40,284 bases of DNA, from assembly GCA_903933735.1 (NCBI GenBank), contig CAIZLB010000011.1:1-40284 (forward strand), given 5' to 3'. The notes beneath the pieces were generated by a model. It searched no databases. It was not told the origin of the DNA and saw only the letters and a program-made list of their open reading frames with translations. The translations under genes and the position numbers were made by a program. Below are positions 28,301-36,958 of the stretch, in pieces. Each line of letters opens with the position of its first letter. The stretch's first letter is position 1. The DNA is from an uncultured bacterium (GTDB lineage Bacteria; Patescibacteriota; Minisyncoccia; Phycocordibacterales; CAIZLB01).

Positions 28301-29098
28301 CTACACCTCACTCACACTCCACATCTGCCCCCACATAAGCTTCATCAACTCAGCGAATTCTCGACTATATACCACAAAGGCATATTTTTCATACCCTGAC
28401 CCTGCAAATAACACCTGATCCCCATATATCCAATAACTTATAGCCCAATCCATATTCTCTGGTGCATATCTTATATGAGTCAATTTCTCCTCTTTATCAT
28501 GCTTTTTCCAACGAAAAGACTCTGGAACATTGTGTCTATCACTATGTTTCTGGACCACTTTCATAAGCACATCGTGATTAAACCTTGATGTACCATGATG
28601 AATTAGGAATTCCTCCTCTAGCAGATTTACCATATCAACCATAGGCCACATAAGATAAGTCTCTTTATGCTCAGCAACCCAAGAAGTATCTCGAAAAGCC
28701 TGCCTCATACCCTCAACTCCATAATAAAACTTGATTTTAGGCCTAGATAATCCTATATCACCCTTATTTTTAAACATATTTTCTTGAATATAGGATATAA
28801 ATGATTTATGAGCGGTATCAAGACTATCTATCTTCTTCTTATATACAGACTCAAGCTGTTTTAAGTCTGATATACCAAAGGTTTTCGACCGTCCATCCAT
28901 ATATTCTATGACTATACTTTTATCTATAAGCTCATTTAAAGAATCATATATTGATGATTTTGGTATGTTTAATTCAGTAGAAATATCAACAACAGAAAGG
29001 TTATTTTTCTCAATAAGTAATAAAAGTATACGTTTTGTGGTTGTTTTGATATCCAAAACCTCGCAAATCTGATCTATATTTAAAGTGTTATTTGTCAT
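28301..29098 (-). CDS. TrmB-family transcriptional regulator
   Basis: HTH 'TTKRILLLLIEKNNLSVVDISTELNIPKSSIYDSLNELIDKSIV' and 'PKIKFYYGVEGMRQAFRDTSW'. Confidence 0.8.
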   Translation of the reverse strand: MTNNTLNIDQICEVLDIKTTTKRILLLLIEKNNLSVVDISTELNIPKSSIYDSLNELIDKSIVIEYMDGRSKTFGISDLKQLESVYKKKIDSLDTAHKSFISYIQENMFKNKGDIGLSRPKIKFYYGVEGMRQAFRDTSWVAEHKETYLMWPMVDMVNLLEEEFLIHHGTSRFNHDVLMKVVQKHSDRHNVPESFRWKKHDKEEKLTHIRYAPENMDWAISYWIYGDQVLFAGSGYEKYAFVVYSREFAELMKLMWGQMWSVSEV

Positions 29099-29225
29099 AT
29101 ATGTATATATTGTATTGTAAATTATAGTTATTCGCAATTCGTCGAATAGTATATATTATAATGACACAGATGTATGATGAGTGCAAGGTTAAGCATAGTA
29201 GCCCAACACCAAGAACAATCAAAAA

Positions 29226-29912
29226 ATGCAAAAATACAACAGTGCCTTACGTGATAAAAATGCAGACGAACTTATCGCTCGTATTAAAGAGCAGACGAAT
29301 ATCGAGAGCTTATATGATTTGATACAACAAGATATCTATATTGGACACAAGGTTCATGAATGCGGAGCAGTATTTATGGATAGACTGGTCGAGCTAGCCG
29401 ACACTGAAGAAAAAGTCCTCATTGCAGTACTGACACTCCAAGGATCTTGGACTAAGAGATATTTTTGTCATTACATGAGTCGTAGTTCACAAAGAGTATT
29501 CTGGCACATTGCCCCATACTTTAAAAAATTAGGTGTACTTGATGAGGATGAGAAACCAGATTATGTTACCGAACATACACACAAATCACCGTCTCAAGAA
29601 AAATTAACAGAGGTGATTGATCAGATAAGAAAAAGATATTGTAGATTTATCAACACTTTCGATGGTAAGAAGATGAATACATTGATAAGGTTGGTAGATA
29701 AACTAGATTCATATCATGTTTGCAGGCTGATTTTTACAGAATCGAGAAGAGATGGATCAGGTGACGCTCTACTCAAAAAGATGTGTGAGTATGCGGTGAG
29801 TGTAGATGAATTATTTTACTGCATCAATGCCATATTTTCCAATAAAACAAGAAGAGGAAAATTCAAGAAAGAGTTGAGGGGACTACTTGGAAAATTCCGA
29901 AAGGTGGCCTAA
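29226..29912 (+). CDS. Hypothetical protein
   Basis: 228 aa, upstream TATAAT, strong terminator downstream. Confidence 0.75.
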   Translation: MQKYNSALRDKNADELIARIKEQTNIESLYDLIQQDIYIGHKVHECGAVFMDRLVELADTEEKVLIAVLTLQGSWTKRYFCHYMSRSSQRVFWHIAPYFKKLGVLDEDEKPDYVTEHTHKSPSQEKLTEVIDQIRKRYCRFINTFDGKKMNTLIRLVDKLDSYHVCRLIFTESRRDGSGDALLKKMCEYAVSVDELFYCINAIFSNKTRRGKFKKELRGLLGKFRKVA

Positions 29913-29919
29913 AACACCA

Positions 29920-29957
29920 CACCCCCCAAGGGCCACGCGCGTCCTTGGGGGATTTTT
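29920..29957 (+). terminator. Rho-independent terminator
   Basis: CCCCCAAGG-gccacgcgcgt-CCTTGGGGG-ATTTTT. Confidence 0.85.
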
Positions 29958-29980
29958 ATATATCGTTATATAATAATCTC

Positions 29981-30430
29981 ATGCACAAAAAGTTCTATCA
30001 AACATCAGATTTTATTTTATACATCAACCTTATCCTATCAATAATTTTAGAATATTTTTATCCGACAAAACTATGGATACATTACAATATATTTTTCGGA
30101 ATAATGATATTAATCGTTGGGTGGTTAATTGTTTATAAATCAAAAATAGAATTCAAAAAATATAAACAAAAATCAGGACTCAATAACGATATAAAAGAAA
30201 TAATAAATACCGGAATATATAAATATTCCAGAAACCCTATATATCTAGCGATATTAATAATAAATATCGGTTTAAGTTTAATAATAAATAGCACATGGAT
30301 GCTGATAGATACCCTTATAATAGCATGGATGTTAAACCATTTACTTATCAAAAAAGAAGAAGTGTTTTTAGAAAATGAGTTTAAGGATAAATATACAGAG
30401 TATAAAAATAAAGTGAGGAAGTGGATTTAG
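29981..30430 (+). CDS. Isoprenylcysteine carboxyl methyltransferase-like membrane methyltransferase
   Basis: 'INTGIYKYSRNPIYLAILIINIGLSLI...KKEEVFLENEFKDKYTEYKNKVRKWI'. Confidence 0.8.
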   Translation: MHKKFYQTSDFILYINLILSIILEYFYPTKLWIHYNIFFGIMILIVGWLIVYKSKIEFKKYKQKSGLNNDIKEIINTGIYKYSRNPIYLAILIINIGLSLIINSTWMLIDTLIIAWMLNHLLIKKEEVFLENEFKDKYTEYKNKVRKWI

Positions 30431-30439
30431 TCTAATAAC

Positions 30440-30464
30440 TTGAGGTCACAATTCGTGACCTCAA
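30440..30464. terminator. Perfect inverted repeat between convergent genes, likely bidirectional terminator
   Basis: TTGAGGTCAC-AATTC-GTGACCTCAA. Confidence 0.6.
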
Positions 30465-30481
30465 ATTTGAACTTTTTCACC

Positions 30482-31069
30482 CTACACCAACAGAGAAAAT
30501 ATCCAATAAACCAAACGTTCAAACACAGTCCATACCAATAATATAATTATTATCCAAAACAAAAAACTCTTAGCTTCAAGATATTGACGCACTCTATAAA
30601 ATCTTTGAGGTATTATCGAAAATAATATCTTCGATCCATCCAAAGGGGGTATAGGCATAAGGTTAAACAAGGCAAGGACTATGTTTATCAAAATAATCAT
30701 TTGCGAAACACCAACATAGACTTCATTCATGGGAACAAAATGTAGCAGTAGAGAAAATACTATTACAAATATGATATTAACTAATGGTCCGGCAAAAGAA
30801 ACCATAGCTTCTCCGTATTTTAGATTTTTAAAATTATATGGATTGATTGGTACAGGTTTGGCCCAACCAAACATAAAGGGTGAACCTATAACAAATAAAA
30901 AGAGTGGAACAAATATAGAACCCATAGGATCTATGTGAGCTAAAGGGTTTAGAGTTAGACGACCTTGATCCTTAGCTGTTCTGTCACCTTGCCAAAGTGC
31001 TGCAAGACCGTGGGCAACTTCATGGGCGACTATTGAAACTATTAATATTAATAAGGATATTATGTTCAT
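30482..31069 (-). CDS. Site-2 protease family (M50) membrane metalloprotease
   Basis: 'VAHEVAHGLAA' (HExxH) and 'NLMPIPPLDGSKIL'. Confidence 0.9.
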   Translation of the reverse strand: MNIISLLILIVSIVAHEVAHGLAALWQGDRTAKDQGRLTLNPLAHIDPMGSIFVPLFLFVIGSPFMFGWAKPVPINPYNFKNLKYGEAMVSFAGPLVNIIFVIVFSLLLHFVPMNEVYVGVSQMIILINIVLALFNLMPIPPLDGSKILFSIIPQRFYRVRQYLEAKSFLFWIIIILLVWTVFERLVYWIFSLLV

Positions 31070-31072
31070 ATT

Positions 31073-31537
31073 TTAATTATTATTCTTTATATTTTTAATT
31101 TCTTGTAATATTGTAGTAAGTTGATTGTTTATATTTTTAAATTTATCATCTATTTCAACATCTCTTTTACTACCTTCATCTACATCTTCCTCAATATCAT
31201 CAATATCCTCTTGAATCTCGTCAACATCTTCCTGTATATCTTCAATATTCTCCTGAATATCATCCAAGTCTTCTTCTACTTCTTCCAGACTCTCTGTGTT
31301 TCTATTGACAGTCATCTGTATAAATATGGCTAAATATATAGCCTCCAATGACACCAAGGTGGTCAATATTAGTAACACTTTTTCAGTAGATACACCTAAT
31401 AATATTAACAAAAATGAAATAATGAATAAAGCTGTGTGTATATATAAAGACATGACAGAACCTACACCTTTTGATATCTTTTCTTCTATAGGGATGATGG
31501 GTACGACTTTAATTTTTACATCTTTAGATTTGATCAT
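31073..31537 (-). CDS. DUF1003-like two-TM protein with heptad coiled-coil tail
   Basis: TM pair 'LFIISFLLILLG...LILTTLVSLEAIYLAIFIQMTVNR' then 'EVEEDLDDIQENIEDIQEDVDEIQEDIDDIEEDVDEG'. Confidence 0.65.
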   Translation of the reverse strand: MIKSKDVKIKVVPIIPIEEKISKGVGSVMSLYIHTALFIISFLLILLGVSTEKVLLILTTLVSLEAIYLAIFIQMTVNRNTESLEEVEEDLDDIQENIEDIQEDVDEIQEDIDDIEEDVDEGSKRDVEIDDKFKNINNQLTTILQEIKNIKNNN

Positions 31538-31642
31538 ATTAAAATGATAGCATATATATATGTATACTTAAATTTATGATTTTACTTATCAAAACCAAAA
31601 TGGTAATATCAATCCGTTTGCAAACTTAACCACAACAATAAG

Positions 31643-32020
31643 ATGAAAACACTTATCGCAGGAACCATAGTCGCCGAATCAGCATTAAAGTTTTTCAATC
31701 GAATTATCAAAACACGTAGAAAGGGTCGGCACATGTCAGCCAATACTACCCAAAACCAACCCTGGGTTGACCAATTATTTAATGATAGCGAGCACTCTAG
31801 GACGTTTGGACTCATTATAGCGGGCCAATATAAAACAAGTATGGAAATCACTACTCCAGAGACAAGAGTGTCTGGAAGTAGAAATCTGAGAGGTAATCCA
31901 CCTATGTCGAAAATTACAGTTCTTACATTTATCTCAACGGGGGGTACTGATGCGGACTTGAAATTAAGCATAGCCTTCAAGACCGAAGGTAAATATCTCA
32001 CTTTTTACTACATGCTTTAG
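31643..32020 (+). CDS. Hypothetical protein
   Basis: 125 aa; TTTACT-N17-TAATAT upstream and strong terminator downstream favour + strand over the overlapping minus ORF. Confidence 0.5.
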   Translation: MKTLIAGTIVAESALKFFNRIIKTRRKGRHMSANTTQNQPWVDQLFNDSEHSRTFGLIIAGQYKTSMEITTPETRVSGSRNLRGNPPMSKITVLTFISTGGTDADLKLSIAFKTEGKYLTFYYML

Positions 32021-32049
32021 CAGTTTTGACATCTTCAACATCTCGAATC

Positions 32050-32088
32050 ACCATCCTCGTAACGGTCCCGTTGCGAGGTGTTTTTTAT
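32050..32088 (+). terminator. Rho-independent terminator
   Basis: ACCatCCTCGTAACGG-tc-CCGTTGCGAGGT-GTTTTTT. Confidence 0.8.
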
Positions 32089-32131
32089 ATTGTCCTTTAC
32101 GTATTAACAAATTTTATATAAGCTATATCAT

Positions 32132-33163
32132 ATGACATCAACAGAGTTTCCTATTCAATTAAAATTAATTTTTCTGTCAGGACTTAAAGAAATAGTAAAA
32201 AAAGAGCTTAGTGCACATATGGATGTGAAAATAATAGATGAAAATGATCAAGAGATTTATATTGATAATATTATTGATTTTAATATATTAAAGAATCTAA
32301 AAAGTGTTTTAAAAGTGTGTCTATCAATGAAGAGTGAAAAATTAAATCCAATATACATATATAAACACAAATCAGTATTAGGAAATATTATAGAAAAAGT
32401 CTTAAGAGAAAGTGACGATAAATTTAAATCATTTAAAATAAACTGTGCAGGTTCTGATTCCACAGAGATCACAAAAATAAATGAATATATAAAAGACACA
32501 TACAAACTAACCGAATCAGATAAAGCTGATTTAAAAATATATATAATAAAACCGAATAATCTTTGGGAAATAGCTGTGCAAATAAGTTCTAAACCTTTAT
32601 CTTTCAGAGATTATAAGTTAGGAAATATAGAAGGAGGAATAAATCCAACAATAGCCTATGCTATGAATACTTTCATAGATCTAGATAATATTAAATCATA
32701 TATAAATATATTCTCAGGAAGTGCAACCTTATTAATAGAGGCAGGTCTCATAAACCCAGACCTAAAACTTGTCGGTTTTGATAAAAATAAAAAGAGTAAT
32801 TCTATCGCAATACAAAATATAAAAAAAGCTGGTCTTATCAAATCTATACAGTTAAAAACAGCAGATATTTTCGATAAACCAGATATTGGTAGGTTTGATG
32901 CGATAACATCAGACTTACCTTTCGGCATGATGATTTCAAAAAATGAAGATTTAGAAAAATTATACGAACAATTTATAATATATTCAGAAGAAATCCTAAA
33001 TAATGGAGGTAAATTGATAGTATACACATCTGAATACAAGGTCTTTGAAAAAATGATTTCGAAATCAAAATTTATCATTAAAAGTGATTTATCTGTAAGG
33101 GTTTTAGCCAAAGTTAACACATACCTACCTACAAAGATTTTTGTTTGTGAATTTAAAAATTAA
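32132..33163 (+). CDS. THUMP-type class I SAM-dependent RNA methyltransferase
   Basis: 'LSFRDYKLGNIEGGINPTIAYAM', 'INIFSGSATLLIEAG', 'AITSDLPFG'. Confidence 0.85.
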   Translation: MTSTEFPIQLKLIFLSGLKEIVKKELSAHMDVKIIDENDQEIYIDNIIDFNILKNLKSVLKVCLSMKSEKLNPIYIYKHKSVLGNIIEKVLRESDDKFKSFKINCAGSDSTEITKINEYIKDTYKLTESDKADLKIYIIKPNNLWEIAVQISSKPLSFRDYKLGNIEGGINPTIAYAMNTFIDLDNIKSYINIFSGSATLLIEAGLINPDLKLVGFDKNKKSNSIAIQNIKKAGLIKSIQLKTADIFDKPDIGRFDAITSDLPFGMMISKNEDLEKLYEQFIIYSEEILNNGGKLIVYTSEYKVFEKMISKSKFIIKSDLSVRVLAKVNTYLPTKIFVCEFKN

Positions 33164-33213
33164 GAGATGGATAGATATTTACATAATACAACCTTTATGC
33201 TAATATAACCCCC

Positions 33214-33456
33214 ATGGCTAAAATCTGCGAAATAACAAAAAAAGGGTCAATAAACGGCGGAGGGTATTCTAACGAAACTCGTGCTGAGAAGTATAACCCT
33301 ACAGGAAAAAGAAGAAGGTATCCAAACCTACAAAAAAAGAAAATATTTGTAGCAGAACTTGGTAAAGCTGTATCTATAACTGTATCAACAAAAGGTCTAA
33401 AAACTATACATAAAAATGGAGCTTTTAAAACTCTAAAGAAAGCAGGTATAATCTAA
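33214..33456 (+). CDS. rpmB: 50S ribosomal protein L28
   Basis: 'MAKICEITKKGSINGGGYSNETRAEKYNPTGKRRRYPNLQKKKIF'. Confidence 0.9.
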   Translation: MAKICEITKKGSINGGGYSNETRAEKYNPTGKRRRYPNLQKKKIFVAELGKAVSITVSTKGLKTIHKNGAFKTLKKAGII

Positions 33457-34343
33457 TCCAGAATATATACAATATTTCCTTCCAAAGAAGTCTCTCTAAT
33501 ACGAGAGCCTTTTTTGTTTAAACTATGTATACGATTTAGAGTTTCTTCATTGGGGTGATTGAACTTATTGTTCTTACCAGCCGATACTATACTATCTATC
33601 GCATCAACCTCTCTTAGAAAATCAATACTGGATGAGTTTTTAGATCCATGATGCCCTAACTTCAATACATCTGATTTTAGATTATATTTATCAATAATCT
33701 CTTTTTCAACCTTGACTGGAGCATCACCTGTCAATAAAAAACTCTTGTTTTTATATAACACCTTCATCACTATTGAATAATCATTATCATCCACACTTTT
33801 ACTTTTGCCTCTTTTGTCTTGATAAGGTTTTTCAAATGGATACAGAAACTCAATATTAAAATTATCAAACTTTATATTAGGATCTGAGACCATATCTTTA
33901 GTCTGTATCTTATAATCCTTTATTGTCTTTTCTAAATCATTCTCAGTTTGACTTTCCTCAGGTTGATTCATATCAATAAAACCATTATGTATTACCTTAT
34001 CTATATATCCTTTTCGAATAAGCTTCGAGGCTTCGCCGATATGGTCTTGATCTGGATGGGTTAAGATAAGATTATTTATATGAACCTTATAACACATTCT
34101 AACTTTCTCTATCTGATTCAAAACCCCAGAATCTTTATTACCTGTGTCTATAAGTATATTTTCTCCTGTTTTATTTTCTATATATATTGCATCCCCTTGT
34201 CCAACATCCAAAAAAGCTAGCATATCACGATGTCTATTGCAGCCTTGATTTTTATATAGAAAAATAATTAAGGCTATGTTTAATAGATATAATAAAATTA
34301 TAAATAGGTAAAATATGTTATATTTATAGTAGAAGTCTTTCAT
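33453..34343 (-). CDS. ComEC C-terminal-like MBL-fold hydrolase
   Basis: 'FLDVGQGDAIYIENKTGENILIDTG', 'LTHPDQDHIGE', 'LLTGDA', 'LKLGHHGSKNSSS'. Confidence 0.9.
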   Translation of the reverse strand: MKDFYYKYNIFYLFIILLYLLNIALIIFLYKNQGCNRHRDMLAFLDVGQGDAIYIENKTGENILIDTGNKDSGVLNQIEKVRMCYKVHINNLILTHPDQDHIGEASKLIRKGYIDKVIHNGFIDMNQPEESQTENDLEKTIKDYKIQTKDMVSDPNIKFDNFNIEFLYPFEKPYQDKRGKSKSVDDNDYSIVMKVLYKNKSFLLTGDAPVKVEKEIIDKYNLKSDVLKLGHHGSKNSSSIDFLREVDAIDSIVSAGKNNKFNHPNEETLNRIHSLNKKGSRIRETSLEGNIVYILD

Positions 34344-34412
34344 TATCTGATAATTAAAGCATATATTATATAAAGTAATCTTAAAGAAATTTAAAAGAAA
34401 AAATAAAAAAAT

Positions 34413-35009
34413 ATGAAATATAATACATACATAGAACAAAAATTTATAATACCAGAACTTAAAGGTATATCTGCAAAAACCATAGAAGAACATCTAAAAC
34501 TTTATTCAGGATATGTAAAACATACAAACCTTATATTGCAGAAAGTTGATGAACTTTCGAAAACACCAGAGGATACCACTGCAAACTTATATCTTATAGG
34601 AGAACTTAAAAGAAGATTAGGTTTTGAGTTTGGAGGAGTAAGAAATCATGAATATTATTTTGAGCAGTTTGAAGGTGGTTTTAAAGAGATCAATACAGAG
34701 TCTAGTTTATACAAGAAGATTGTTGAGACTTGGGGATCATATGAACAGTGGCTTCTAGAGTTTAAGAATTTGGCAATGACACGTGGTATAGGCTGGGCGT
34801 TTTTATATATGGATGAGAAGAATAATAATCTTGTGAACACTTGGGTCGGAGAGCAGCATGATGGGCATCTGACAGGGCTTAAACCAGTATTGGCGCTTGA
34901 TATGTGGGAGCATTCGTATATGTTAGATGTGGTCCCGTCAGAGAAGAAGAAGTATGTTGAGGCGTTTTTTGAAAATGTTAACTGGGTGGTTGTTGAGGGG
35001 AGGGGGTAG
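34413..35009 (+). CDS. sodB: Fe/Mn superoxide dismutase
   Basis: 'NHEYYFEQF' and 'LALDMWEHSYMLDV'; H, H, D, H ligand pattern recognisable. Confidence 0.9.
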   Translation: MKYNTYIEQKFIIPELKGISAKTIEEHLKLYSGYVKHTNLILQKVDELSKTPEDTTANLYLIGELKRRLGFEFGGVRNHEYYFEQFEGGFKEINTESSLYKKIVETWGSYEQWLLEFKNLAMTRGIGWAFLYMDEKNNNLVNTWVGEQHDGHLTGLKPVLALDMWEHSYMLDVVPSEKKKYVEAFFENVNWVVVEGRG

Positions 35010-35065
35010 GAAATGAAGAGATCTCGGCGAAAGTCGAGGTTTTTCTTTTGCACAGTGATGCGATG

Positions 35066-35094
35066 TTGACACATGTGACTAATTATTATATTGT
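35066..35094 (+). promoter_or_regulatory. sigma70-type promoter for the 35149 gene
   Basis: TTGACA-N17-TATTGT. Confidence 0.75.
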
Positions 35095-35104
35095 ATATCC
35101 ACCC

Positions 35105-35148
35105 GAGGTGAAGCATAGTGCCTAACCAAGAACCAAACCATCCAAATC
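35105..35148 (+). promoter_or_regulatory. Conserved 5' leader motif (second copy at 29186-29225)
   Basis: AGGTGAAGCATAGTGCCTAACCAAGAACCAA vs AGGTTAAGCATAGTAGCCCAACACCAAGAACAA. Confidence 0.7.
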
Positions 35149-35493
35149 ATGAAAAACATCGTTATTAGTACCCTCATCGGATTACTCACCATTACCGCCT
35201 CAATTGCAGCGACGAGAGAATATGAGAGTTTTGCCATACCCTTCAAGCAGAGCAAGGATGCCGAGAGGGTTCTTATCGAGATACCCTCATTACCTGTAGA
35301 TTACAAATATGGCATGCTATTCCCAGAACCTGGCACCTATATCCTCAACAAGCCTGAGGTGCTGAAGAGGGAGATTGAGAGAACCGGAACTTACTATGTC
35401 TATCCAAAATTTTTCGTCATCACAACATTTATAGCTGTAGTTATTTTAGTGATAGTCTTTGCATTCTCTACCATAGGGTTCAAAAAAAACTAA
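35149..35493 (+). CDS. Small signal-peptide/TM protein, PGTYIL family
   Basis: Signal peptide, 'PEPGTYILNKPEVLKREIERTG', C-terminal TM; homologous to the 10774 gene. Confidence 0.75.
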   Translation: MKNIVISTLIGLLTITASIAATREYESFAIPFKQSKDAERVLIEIPSLPVDYKYGMLFPEPGTYILNKPEVLKREIERTGTYYVYPKFFVITTFIAVVILVIVFAFSTIGFKKN

Positions 35494-35513
35494 CTCCTTC
35501 TTCACCCCCCAAC

Positions 35514-35545
35514 CCCGAGCCTAACCGGCTCGGGTATTTTTTATT
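35514..35545 (+). terminator. Rho-independent terminator
   Basis: CCGAGCC-taacc-GGCTCGGG then ATTTTTTATTTT. Confidence 0.8.
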
Positions 35546-36894
35546 TTATACACCAACCCCAACACAAACACCCCATAAACCAAAAGTATCATCACACTCA
35601 TTTTCATATCAAACACAACATACCCATAAGGCACCCTACTCAAAAAATCCACCACACAAAAAACCGCATGCAACAAAATATTATTTATAAAAATAAACAA
35701 TCCATCCACCCAAGGAAACAAACTCAAAAATCCAAAAAGCATAATGAACGGTATCACAGGTAAAACCAAAACATTACTCAAAAGAAAAATAGCAGAAAAA
35801 CTTCCACTCATAAAAATAATATAAGGAAAAACAAAAACCTGAGTTGCTAAAGTTACAGAAATAATCTCACGAAGAAAATTCGGCAAAAAGTTCAATCTCG
35901 AATAAATCATAACCTCATCAAAATATTTACTAAAGAGTATCAGCCCGTAAGTCGCACAACATGTGAGATGAAAAGATGGATCATAAATACTTCCAAAAGG
36001 ATTCACTATTGTCATTATCAAAACGACGATAGTGAGTGCATAGATCTGTGATGTATTTTTTTTAAAAATTACGAGCGCGCAAAAACTAGAGATGAAGGCT
36101 CTGTAGATCGGAGCACCTCCACCTGTGAGTAATACAAAACTTGTGATTGATAACATGATCAATATTTTTTTAATTATCTCAACAAATAAATTTTCTCTGA
36201 TTCGCAAAACAACAAACATCAAATCAAAAATATATTTGATACAAAAAATTATTATGGAAACATTGGAGCCAGATAAGACTATAACATGAGACAAGGAAAC
36301 TATCTTAAACATCTCAAGTGTATCTTTATTCATGAGTCCTTTACCTGCGATCAAAACTCCAGCCACTAACCCCGCATAAGGTTGATCATATTTCTCTAAA
36401 AATATTTTTGTAATCTCTTGCTTTTTATTTAAGAAAAATAATTTTACTTTTTTATAAACCGAGAGTTCAGGACAATTTTCTATTTTCTTAAAAGTCTTAA
36501 CTTTATACAAAAGATAGACATTGTCTTTGGCCAAATATTCTTTATATGGAAAATTATACAAAGTCTCTTTTTTCGAGGACATGGAACTTTCGGGTAATGA
36601 TAAAGTTCCGGTCACTTTCAAACAATCTCCGTATCGAAAATCTTCCCTCTTAGGACCTGTAACTTTGTAGTCCATGTCATCGAAATTATTATTAAGATCC
36701 GATGCAAAAAAATTCATATCAAAATCCGAAAAGTTAACCTCACTTTTTATCTGGACCAAGGTTTCAAGTCTTTGAGTTTTGTGAGCTAAAGATCTTGAAC
36801 TCAAAAAATCCCGCCTACCATCAAAGACATCATAACTCTTAAAAGTCATGAAGGTAGCAACTATGAGCAATGTGATGAATAAATAAAATTTCAC
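35521..36894 (-). CDS. ComEC/Rec2 competence-domain membrane protein lacking the MBL domain
   Basis: 'PYAGLVAGVLIAGKGLMNKDTLEMFKIVSLSHVIVLSGSNVSII' and 'LLTGGGAPIYRAFI'; ends after the TM region. Confidence 0.9.
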   Translation of the reverse strand: MKFYLFITLLIVATFMTFKSYDVFDGRRDFLSSRSLAHKTQRLETLVQIKSEVNFSDFDMNFFASDLNNNFDDMDYKVTGPKREDFRYGDCLKVTGTLSLPESSMSSKKETLYNFPYKEYLAKDNVYLLYKVKTFKKIENCPELSVYKKVKLFFLNKKQEITKIFLEKYDQPYAGLVAGVLIAGKGLMNKDTLEMFKIVSLSHVIVLSGSNVSIIIFCIKYIFDLMFVVLRIRENLFVEIIKKILIMLSITSFVLLTGGGAPIYRAFISSFCALVIFKKNTSQIYALTIVVLIMTIVNPFGSIYDPSFHLTCCATYGLILFSKYFDEVMIYSRLNFLPNFLREIISVTLATQVFVFPYIIFMSGSFSAIFLLSNVLVLPVIPFIMLFGFLSLFPWVDGLFIFINNILLHAVFCVVDFLSRVPYGYVVFDMKMSVMILLVYGVFVLGLVYKIKNTRAG

Positions 36895-36958
36895 CTAAAC
36901 ATTGTTACACAGTGAAGTTAAATTTTTACTAAAGAAGTTATAAAGAAAAACCGAAGAC

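Noticed and set aside
31609-32001. 130-aa minus-strand ORF
   Set aside because: Overlaps the plus-strand 31643 ORF, which has promoter-like sequence upstream and a terminator downstream in its own direction
34655-35116. 153-aa minus-strand ORF
   Set aside because: Antisense to the SOD gene; shadow ORF
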